Shown: positions 57,478-64,000 of the stretch, in pieces
How positions within the stretch are numbered: the stretch's first letter is position 1
Layout of the letters: every line of letters starts with the position of its first letter
NCBI GenBank assembly: GCA_951813855.1
Contig: OX638380.1
Span: 248,001-312,000, forward strand
Direction: 5' to 3'
Length of the DNA stretch: 64,000 nt
Origin: an uncultured Verrucomicrobiae bacterium
GTDB lineage: Bacteria; Verrucomicrobiota; Verrucomicrobiia; Limisphaerales; AAA164-E04
Notes under the pieces: model-generated
The model's input: the letters and a program-made list of their open reading frames with translations, nothing else
Databases searched by the model: none
Told to the model about the DNA's origin: nothing
Made by a program: the position numbers and the translations under genes

Positions 57478-58620
57478 TCACTCCGCCGGCGCTCCGTAGC
57501 CCCATTTTTCGAGATACTCGCGCCAGTGGCGCGCTACCAGAACCCGCTGGGTTTCGGACAGGCGATAACGATTTTGGTGATAACCGGCGATCGTGGCCAA
57601 ATAGTTCTCGATGCGGCTCTTGGCCTGAGCCCAACCGGGTAGCTGCAACTCCTCATGAAGCCGTTCCAACACCGAAAGTGGCCGAGCCGTAAGATCCTCG
57701 AAGCGGATTTCGTAACAACTCTCCGGAGCGAGCCGGGCCGCATCGGCATACCAGCGGTCCAGCATCGACGGATAGAGGTTCAACACCCAGCGTTCGAGGT
57801 CCAGCCGCTCCGGTCGTTGCAGGGCCAACCGGGCCAGCATCGACCGATAATAATGGAGCGCCGAAACGAACGTATCGTAAGGGTTGCGATAGATATGGAC
57901 GAAGCGGGCTTCCGGCCAAATGGCGCGCAAGCGCCGGACCCTGGCGGTGTAGACCGGATTTTTAATCAAGATCCGGGCTTGGTCTTGGTGCCGGACGACT
58001 TTGGCGACGAACCGGATGAGTTGCCGTTCCCAGCGGGCCTGCTGAGCCTCGGTCGCGCCTTCGAAAAAGATACCCCGGCGGCAACGGGCTTGAAATTTTC
58101 CCGGGAAATAAAGCGCGTGATAAACGGAAAGCAATTGGCGGTTCGCGAGGGGAATTTCGTCTTCTTGCGGCGATTCGGGAGTCACTGCCACCGCGTCCAG
58201 GCCTCGGGTCTCGGGCAAGGAACGCTCCAGCCACGGACGCAACCAAGTTCCCAACGTCAACAATTCTCCCGGCAAGCCGCTGGCCAACGGCGTAATGATT
58301 CCGAAAGCGGGCGACCGCGCCAGCAGGTTGTGTAAATGAGTGGTTCCGGAGCGCCAGAAACCGACGATGAAAAGCGGCGCTTCCGTCCGTCCGCGCCGGG
58401 GGCCTGCCGTCGCGATTCGTTCCATCAGATCGAACGGCGAACGGATGGCCGCCGACAACAACAACGACGCGGTAAGCGGAAGGCAACGCCAGGAAACTCC
58501 GCCGTAGCGCACCAAAGCGCCGGTCAACGTTCCTAAGCTAGCGCCCATCAACGGATGCTTCCAATCGGGAGCGGGGCGGAATTCGGGCTCGGCCTCCGGG
58601 GGGTCATCCGAAGACTTCAT
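57478..58620 (-). CDS. Sulfotransferase
   Basis: The 380-residue protein has the PAPS 5'-phosphosulfate-binding motif LFIVGFWRSGTTHLHNLL (about residues 83-100). The 3'-phosphate loop lies in FVHIYRNPYDTFVSALHYY. A hydrophobic stretch near residues 45-60 may touch the membrane. It transfers sulfate from PAPS to a lipid, sugar or peptide acceptor. It is divergent from the class III aminotransferase with 62 bases between, so the two may share a pathway making a sulfated amino-lipid or glycan. That is inference. Confidence 0.87.
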   Translation of the reverse strand: MKSSDDPPEAEPEFRPAPDWKHPLMGASLGTLTGALVRYGGVSWRCLPLTASLLLSAAIRSPFDLMERIATAGPRRGRTEAPLFIVGFWRSGTTHLHNLLARSPAFGIITPLASGLPGELLTLGTWLRPWLERSLPETRGLDAVAVTPESPQEDEIPLANRQLLSVYHALYFPGKFQARCRRGIFFEGATEAQQARWERQLIRFVAKVVRHQDQARILIKNPVYTARVRRLRAIWPEARFVHIYRNPYDTFVSALHYYRSMLARLALQRPERLDLERWVLNLYPSMLDRWYADAARLAPESCYEIRFEDLTARPLSVLERLHEELQLPGWAQAKSRIENYLATIAGYHQNRYRLSETQRVLVARHWREYLEKWGYGAPAE

Positions 58621-58682
58621 CGGCGGCGACTCTTGATTTCGGGGCTCGGTTTTGCGAAGCTGGCCATGAGCGGACGTTCGTA

Positions 58683-60086
58683 ATGTCGACAGTCAGCAAT
58701 CAAGATTTTGATCTCAAGCGACTGGTCGCCGAGCGTCAAGACGAACGGCACGACCTGTGCCGAAAATACCTCAATCCGCTCTTCGTCAAAACCTTAAAGG
58801 CCGTCGGCTTCGACCGGCACTATGTCCGGGGCCAGGGAGCTTGGCTCTGGGACCGGCAAGGCCGGCGGTATCTGGATTTCTTGTCGGGTTATGGGATGTT
58901 CAACGTCGGACGGAATCATCCGGCGATCAAACAGGCCGTCCGGGATTATCTGGAACTGGACGATCCTTGGAAAATCCAGATGGGCGCGACAGCCTTGCCG
59001 GGACTGCTGGCGGAAAAACTGCTGGAACACGTTCCTCACCTGGACCGGGCGCATTTTACGAACTCAGGGGCCGAATGCGTCGAAACCGCCTTGAAATTCG
59101 CCCGGTGCGCCACCGGTCGAGAACGAGTCATCTATTGCGATCGAGCCTTTCACGGCCTGACCTACGGCGCCCTGTCCCTCAACGGCTGCCAGAGTTTCCG
59201 CGAAGGGTTCGTCAGTTTCCTTCCGGGCCCGGTTTCGGTTCCCTACGGCGAATTGGACGCTCTGTATGACGCGTTCCAGAAAGGCCCGGTCGCGGCGCTG
59301 ATCGTCGAACCGGTTCAAGGCAAAGGCGTCTACCCGGGCACGCCGTCCTTCTTGCTCGGAGCTCAGGAAATGTGCCGGCAATTCCAGGCCCAATTTATCG
59401 TGGACGAAATCCAGACCGGCATGGGACGCACCGGGAAACTGTTCTCCTTTCAGCACGTGCCGAATCTGGAACCCGACATGGTGTTGATCGCCAAATCCTT
59501 GTCGGGAGGCATGGTGCCGGTCGGCGCCGTGTTGTCGCGTCAATCCGTCCACGAAAAAGTCTTCTCCCGCATGGACCGTTGCGTCGTGCATTCCTCGACC
59601 TTCGGTCAAGGCGGCCTCGCTATGGCCTGCGGCCTGGCTACGCTCCATATCCTCTTCGAAGAAGGATTGATCGACAACGCCGCGGTCCAGGGCGAGCGGC
59701 TGCTTGCCGGATTAACGACCCTGGCCAAGGAGTTCGAACTGGGCCACGAAGCCCGGGGCCAAGGATTGATGCTCGGTTTCGAATTGGGCCGTCCCCAGTC
59801 GCTTTCCCTGCGAACCGCTTGGTCGCTCCTGCACGCGGCCGACGGCGGACTCTTTCCCCAAGCCGTCATCATGCCGTTGCTCGATCGCCACCGCATCTTG
59901 ACCCAAGTCGCGGGCCACCACTTGGACGTCATCAAACTTCTCCCCACCCTCACTATCGGCCAAGCCGAAGTCGATCTGTTCCTCCAGGCCCTGAGCGAAG
60001 TTCTCGAAGAATGCCATCGCTTTCCCGGACCGGCTTGGACGACCGCTAAACGGCTGATGAAATACGCCACGCGGCATAACAAATGA
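58683..60086 (+). CDS. Class III pyridoxal-phosphate aminotransferase
   Basis: The 467-residue protein has fold-type I signatures. NSGAECVETALKFAR binds the cofactor phosphate. FIVDEIQTGMGRTGKL has Asp241, which contacts the pyridine nitrogen. VLIAKSLSGGMVPVGAVL contains Lys271, the Schiff-base lysine. It resembles acetylornithine/putrescine-type aminotransferases but has an extended N-terminal region (about 45 residues) and a C-terminal tail. This matches poorly described Aspartate aminotransferase family members beside sulfotransferases or lipid genes. The amino donor and acceptor are unknown. Confidence 0.86.
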   Translation: MSTVSNQDFDLKRLVAERQDERHDLCRKYLNPLFVKTLKAVGFDRHYVRGQGAWLWDRQGRRYLDFLSGYGMFNVGRNHPAIKQAVRDYLELDDPWKIQMGATALPGLLAEKLLEHVPHLDRAHFTNSGAECVETALKFARCATGRERVIYCDRAFHGLTYGALSLNGCQSFREGFVSFLPGPVSVPYGELDALYDAFQKGPVAALIVEPVQGKGVYPGTPSFLLGAQEMCRQFQAQFIVDEIQTGMGRTGKLFSFQHVPNLEPDMVLIAKSLSGGMVPVGAVLSRQSVHEKVFSRMDRCVVHSSTFGQGGLAMACGLATLHILFEEGLIDNAAVQGERLLAGLTTLAKEFELGHEARGQGLMLGFELGRPQSLSLRTAWSLLHAADGGLFPQAVIMPLLDRHRILTQVAGHHLDVIKLLPTLTIGQAEVDLFLQALSEVLEECHRFPGPAWTTAKRLMKYATRHNK

Positions 60087-60230
60087 CCGCCGGGCACGCC
60101 CTCCGTTGGTCAGGTTAAACCGGCTGCCAATTGCTCCCGAGCGGCGGCGCCCTCGCCCACTCCCTCCTCCCCGGCCCGGCGGAAAAACCGGACTCAATTC
60201 GGCCGCGTCAACGAAACTCGCAGGCCGGAT

Positions 60231-60938
60231 TCAGCACTTGACCGTTTTCCGTTTCTTGCCGATCGCGCCCCGTTTCTGCACTTTGCGGATGTAATCGGGA
60301 GCGTAAGGAATCCGGCATTGGTTATTGCCCAAATCCGCCTGAACTTCGCCGATCCGCTCGCCGATTTCCAGAGCCGTCGCCGTCAGTTCCTTGACGTAGC
60401 AACCCACGCTAATAACGAACTGATTCATCTGATAGCGAACGGCGTCGGGCGCCTGCGGCAACTCGTCGGCCACCCGCTGCAACAACCGCTTCAACTGCGG
60501 CACGTCGAGCGAATCGTCGTCCTTCAAAGCCGTCAGTAACGACAACGTCCCCCACCCCGTTTGCGCTACCTGGCTTTGGGAGGATTCGATCCACTTGAGT
60601 CCCATTTCCCAACCGTACCGGCCTTGGGCCGCTACCGCGGCCACCGTCGCTCCCGGCAAGGAACCGCCGTAAGCTCCGTTGGCCCATCGTTGCAGATCCC
60701 GGCGGGTCATCCGCTCGTCGTCGGCGATCAATCCCGCCAAATACATGGCGTCGTAATTACCGGTCGCAAATAACTCGAGCGCCAAGGAATAATTCTTTTT
60801 AATGCGCCGGACGAGGGGCTTCATATCGCCGATCTTGACGCCGAAACAGGGCTCTTTGACGCCGTGATTCCGCATCAACATCCCCTTGACGCGCGGGTCG
60901 CCTAACGCTTCCAGTTCTGCGAGTATGGCTGCGCTCAT
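60231..60938 (-). CDS. DNA alkylation repair-like protein (AlkD-type HEAT repeats)
   Basis: The 235-residue all-helical protein has the family pattern: FGVKIGDMKPLVRRIKK near the start, YDAMYLAGLIADDERMTRRDL, then GWEMGLKWIESSQSQVAQTGWG. AlkD-type glycosylases excise alkylated purines with a HEAT-repeat cradle. This subgroup is shorter and more divergent, and ends in a very basic tail (KKRKTVKC). The catalytic Trp/Asp pair cannot be placed with certainty, so it may bind DNA without being a glycosylase. It is a single gene. Confidence 0.75.
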   Translation of the reverse strand: MSAAILAELEALGDPRVKGMLMRNHGVKEPCFGVKIGDMKPLVRRIKKNYSLALELFATGNYDAMYLAGLIADDERMTRRDLQRWANGAYGGSLPGATVAAVAAQGRYGWEMGLKWIESSQSQVAQTGWGTLSLLTALKDDDSLDVPQLKRLLQRVADELPQAPDAVRYQMNQFVISVGCYVKELTATALEIGERIGEVQADLGNNQCRIPYAPDYIRKVQKRGAIGKKRKTVKC

Positions 60939-61098
60939 GTTTATCGCTCTCTATCGACTCTCCCGCTTTCCGGCCTCGAGCGCGCCGCTTGCGTCACGCC
61001 GGCAGCGGCCGACCGAGCACCGGATAATCCCTGCCTGGTCGACCGAAAACCCTCGAAACGAAGTTGCCCGGAAAAACGATCGCCTCCCATAATAGCTT

Positions 61099-61683
61099 AT
61101 GATGAAACCATGGATAAAGGACTATCTCGACCGGCAAACCCAAGCTGTCCAATCCATCGATCCGGCTGGCGTGGCGGCCTGGTCCGAAATCCTGGTCGAA
61201 GCCCAGGTGTCAGGACGCCGGATCTTCGTCTTCGGCAACGGCGGCAGCGCCGCCAACGCCTCCCACTTCGCCACCGACCTGGGCAAGAGCGCTTCCGACT
61301 CGTTGGGAAAACGGTTCAAGGTCATGTCGCTGACCGACAACTGCAGTTGGTTAACGGCCATCGGCAACGATTACCACTACGAGGATATCTTTCTGGAACA
61401 ACTCCGGAATTACGCCGAACCGGGCGACGTGGCGTTCGCTCTCAGCGTCAGCGGCAATTCTCCCAACACGCTGAAAGCCACGTCCTGGGCTCGGGATCAG
61501 GGACTTCAGACGGTCGCCTTGGTCGGAGCCCGGCGCGGCCGGCTGGCGTCGTTGGCGCAACACGTCATGGTGATCGATTCCGAACATTACGGACAAGTGG
61601 AAGACGCGCAGATGACCGTTTGCCACCTGCTCTGCTACCTCTTCGTGGAACAGGTAGTCACCGTCGAACGAACCGAAAGTTAA
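61099..61683 (+). CDS. gmhA: Sedoheptulose-7-phosphate isomerase-like SIS protein
   Basis: The 194 residues match GmhA in length. The SIS fold has VFGNGGSAANASHFATDLGK (sugar-phosphate loop and His56 of the metal/active site), ALSVSGNSPNTLKA, and GQVEDAQMTVCHLLCYLFVE with the late Gln and His of the active site. GmhA converts sedoheptulose-7-phosphate to D-glycero-D-manno-heptose-7-phosphate for lipopolysaccharide or S-layer sugars. Its TAA overlaps the TAA of the convergent membrane protein (gttaac, stop on both strands). Relatives with other sugar phosphates exist. Confidence 0.82.
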   Translation: MMKPWIKDYLDRQTQAVQSIDPAGVAAWSEILVEAQVSGRRIFVFGNGGSAANASHFATDLGKSASDSLGKRFKVMSLTDNCSWLTAIGNDYHYEDIFLEQLRNYAEPGDVAFALSVSGNSPNTLKATSWARDQGLQTVALVGARRGRLASLAQHVMVIDSEHYGQVEDAQMTVCHLLCYLFVEQVVTVERTES

Positions 61684-64000
61684 CGCTCGATAACCAGCCG
61701 CTGAAACTCTTCCAGATGGTAGAGCCCTTCGAAACGGACGTCTTCTTTAGTCCGTTGCAACAAGAACCGCTCGCCGTCATCCCCCGGTTGTTCTTTTTCC
61801 AGCGCCTCTTTCAATTCGCTGAGCGCCAACTCGGTTTTACCCAACAAGGATCGGGTCGCCGCCAGATCGAACAACACGGAGTTATTATCCGGAACCAACT
61901 CCCGGAACCGAATGAGCGCGGTTTCCAATTCGGCGTACCGTCCGAGATTCAAATAAGCCTTGCAGACCATCAGCAATCCCGCTTTGGTAGGGGCGTCGCT
62001 TTCGGCGACCGTTTTCAGCATCGGCAAATATTCGTCGGAGTTGCCGGCCTGAATATGATGGGCGATCAGCCGGGAGGCCGCATCCAAATCCTGGGGATCG
62101 TTCCGCCACCGCCGCTCCAATTCCTCGAAGGTCGGGGCCGGTTCGTTAGCTGCCATCGCTTGCTGTCTGAAACGCTCGATGACGTCTCGTTTTATTTGGT
62201 ACGCGTTCTGATTTTCCACGTCGAAAATCAGTAAATTATCGACCACCAAATCGGCGTCGTCGAACCGGCCGACCGAACTCAGGAAAGTAGCATAGCGAAA
62301 ACCGACTTCCGAACTGTAAGGGCATAAGGCCAAGGCCTGACGATAGATCACGTCGGCCGCGGTTTCCAGCATGCGGCGATCTTCGGGACCGGGCGAAAAC
62401 GGCGAATTTTCCGGCAGCAACAACCGCCACGTGTACATGCCGGCCACGGCGCAACGCAGCTTGGAATAGGTTTTCTGGGCCCAGGAATCCCGAAGGAAAT
62501 TGGAATTGCCCGGATACTCGCTCAGATCGCCCAAGATGTACACCCGTTGCGACCAGGTTATCAGTTCCTCCAGACTTCGATTCGCCACCACTTCGCTGCC
62601 GATCAACCGATCCAGATACAAATCCCAAAACTTGAGGTCCCGATCGATCACCTCCTGAGTGAACCGCGGTACCGGCTCGCGGTTCAGCCGGAGGATGAGC
62701 CCATACGGCGAATAACGGGAAAACATCCAAGGCAACGGAAAACTCTCCTCGACGTAGAATTCCCGGTCCGGATTCTTGTGAAAGATTACCTCGGTCAAGA
62801 CGTTGTTGACGTAATTAACGGCTTCCCGCTGAGAAAACGGTTTGGACATTCCTTGCTTTTCCAATTCTTTCAATTCATCGAAGTATTGTTTTAGGACTTT
62901 ATCTGATTCCAAGGAGGTGGGCGTGTAGATTTCGTCGGGAGGATAGACCCCTCGCTTCCGGCGGGACTCCTCCACCATGGCGCCGAAGGACATCATCGCG
63001 CGGTCGAACGGGGCCACAATGCGGGCCAGAAAATTGGTCCGGTTCCGTTGCCGGTCCCGGCTCTTCCAAAGCATATCCTGGAAAAAAGGCGGATCCTGTT
63101 GATCGCTCCGGAAATAATGAGCGCGGATGTAATCGAGATATTTATGATCGGCCAGCGCGTTCTGGGTGATGAGGTACACGTCGCGGCGATCGAATTCCGG
63201 ATCGAGCGGTTTTTTGGAAGACGGAATAAAACTTTCGCAAAAAATCATGTAAGTAGGAACAAAACGCCCCGGGTCCGTCCCCCCGTATAGGACGGCTCCT
63301 TTCGCCATGGAGGGATAGATTCCGAACGGCGGTTCGAACATGTCGTGGCCGAACCAGTAACCGAACAAATGCCCGGCCTTCTCGTTTTTCCACCAATGAG
63401 ACGTTATCGAATGAATCGGCAAGACGGCGAACAAGACCAACGCCAAAACCACCGGAGGGCGTGAACGGCTTAGCAACACGCCGCCGAAGAAAACGGCCGT
63501 GCACAGCACCAGAAAAACGGAGGTGAAAATGTCCAGCGGGTGAACCCGCCTCATTTCAGGAGGGTAACCGTCCAACGGGTTATAGACCAAATAGAGGGCC
63601 ATCACCAAGGCGCCGGCGCCGGCCACGATAGTCAACGAACGGTTCTCCCGAAAGTGAGTCGCCATGAGCGCCAGCACCAATGCGGTCCCATACCCGATCC
63701 AAATGACCAGCAACGTATGGGAAGGGGTGAAAAAGACTCGATTCAACTCTTGGGCCTGGCGGTCCGGGGGCGGGTTAAGGAGGACCATGAGGATGACCGC
63801 CAGACAAAAGAAAATCCCCGACAAGCCGATCATCCAACTCCGGTCCTTCGATTTCAACTGTCGAAAGAATACGAAGGGTATGATCGCCAACAACAGCATG
63901 ATAGGGTTAAACTCCTGCCCCGCCCCGACAAAATAACCCCACATTTGCTGCACGAATCGAAATAACTCATTGGTCGGAGAAGGCCCCGAGTACTGCCCTC
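61680..64000 (-). CDS. DUF2723-like polytopic membrane protein with TPR C-terminus, incomplete
   Basis: The frame is open from its stop to the window edge (at least 773 residues), so the true start lies outside. There are about six hydrophobic segments in the first 230 visible residues. A large soluble domain follows (about 230-530), then a C-terminal TPR-like helical region (CPYSSEVGFRYATFLSSVGR, NLGRYAELETALIRFRELV). The sequence QEFNPIMLLLAIIPFVFF and the soluble part with RDVYLITQNALADHKYLDYI fit the C-terminal half of DUF2723 (TMEM260/PMT-like) glycosyltransferase proteins of Bacteroidetes and Verrucomicrobia. The N-terminal catalytic part is not visible, so the assignment is provisional. 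Confidence 0.7.
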   Translation of the reverse strand, partial: GQYSGPSPTNELFRFVQQMWGYFVGAGQEFNPIMLLLAIIPFVFFRQLKSKDRSWMIGLSGIFFCLAVILMVLLNPPPDRQAQELNRVFFTPSHTLLVIWIGYGTALVLALMATHFRENRSLTIVAGAGALVMALYLVYNPLDGYPPEMRRVHPLDIFTSVFLVLCTAVFFGGVLLSRSRPPVVLALVLFAVLPIHSITSHWWKNEKAGHLFGYWFGHDMFEPPFGIYPSMAKGAVLYGGTDPGRFVPTYMIFCESFIPSSKKPLDPEFDRRDVYLITQNALADHKYLDYIRAHYFRSDQQDPPFFQDMLWKSRDRQRNRTNFLARIVAPFDRAMMSFGAMVEESRRKRGVYPPDEIYTPTSLESDKVLKQYFDELKELEKQGMSKPFSQREAVNYVNNVLTEVIFHKNPDREFYVEESFPLPWMFSRYSPYGLILRLNREPVPRFTQEVIDRDLKFWDLYLDRLIGSEVVANRSLEELITWSQRVYILGDLSEYPGNSNFLRDSWAQKTYSKLRCAVAGMYTWRLLLPENSPFSPGPEDRRMLETAADVIYRQALALCPYSSEVGFRYATFLSSVGRFDDADLVVDNLLIFDVENQNAYQIKRDVIERFRQQAMAANEPAPTFEELERRWRNDPQDLDAASRLIAHHIQAGNSDEYLPMLKTVAESDAPTKAGLLMVCKAYLNLGRYAELETALIRFRELVPDNNSVLFDLAATRSLLGKTELALSELKEALEKEQPGDDGERFLLQRTKEDVRFEGLYHLEEFQRLVIER

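Overview
The window looks like a chromosomal segment of a Verrucomicrobiota-type bacterium (PVC group). The indicators are a cytochrome/PSD1 protein paired with a Tat-exported DUF1501 protein, several formylglycine sulfatases, large FG-GAP/ASPIC-UnbV and LamG/thrombospondin-3 surface proteins, and a pseudopilin with the stretched hydrophobic leader common in that phylum. A planctomycete is the main alternative. No rRNA, tRNA or CRISPR array was found. One structural RNA, the small SRP RNA, was found just upstream of dnaX.

Region 1 (1 to about 15.8 kb) is an accessory and decaying block, visibly AT-richer in places. It starts with two tandem ABC-2 permease paralogues, the first cut by the window edge. 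Next come proS and a DUF1015 gene, which have lost their 5' halves at one head-to-head junction. A pile of mobile elements follows: an IS21-type element (istA intact, istB broken); a truncated copy of a second IS; the 5' fragment of a helix-turn-helix transposase; and a full copy of the second IS bounded by 18-bp terminal inverted repeats (9141-13406). That full copy is itself interrupted by an intact ISAs1-type IS (10533-12697). The ISAs1 transposase carries an N-terminal DUF4338/DruA domain, and the element is flanked by a perfect 10-bp target duplication. A broken type I methyltransferase gene (hsdM) and a zeta-toxin-like pair close the block.

Region 2 (about 15.8-38.1 kb) is ordinary chromosome. 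It contains the DUF1501/PSD1 pair, clpB, a LysM protein, the cluster ffs-dnaX-ybaB-recR, aroE with a prepilin peptidase, acs, an FG-GAP protein with a sulfatase, priA and a lytic transglycosylase. Region 3 (38.1-39.7 kb) holds two adjacent copies of a roughly 440-bp MITE-like element and a small gene broken beside it. A related third fragment lies at 4.7 kb.

Region 4 (39.9-64 kb) carries a 1226-residue CRTAC1-like protein, a LamG-TSP3-LamG protein, three overlapping sulfatase genes and ruvB. It continues with a zinc-ribbon protein coupled to a pseudopilin, an aldo/keto reductase, and a CarB that ends after its N-terminal half. The remaining genes are a lipoprotein, a PQQ-type propeller, a sulfotransferase divergent from a class III aminotransferase, an AlkD-like protein, a GmhA-like isomerase and a DUF2723-like membrane protein that runs off the end.

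Functionally, regions 2 and 4 suggest a particle- or surface-associated degrader of sulfated polysaccharides (sulfatases, LamG and FG-GAP proteins, type II/IV pseudopilin machinery). Region 1 is an insertion hot spot in which most host genes have been inactivated.
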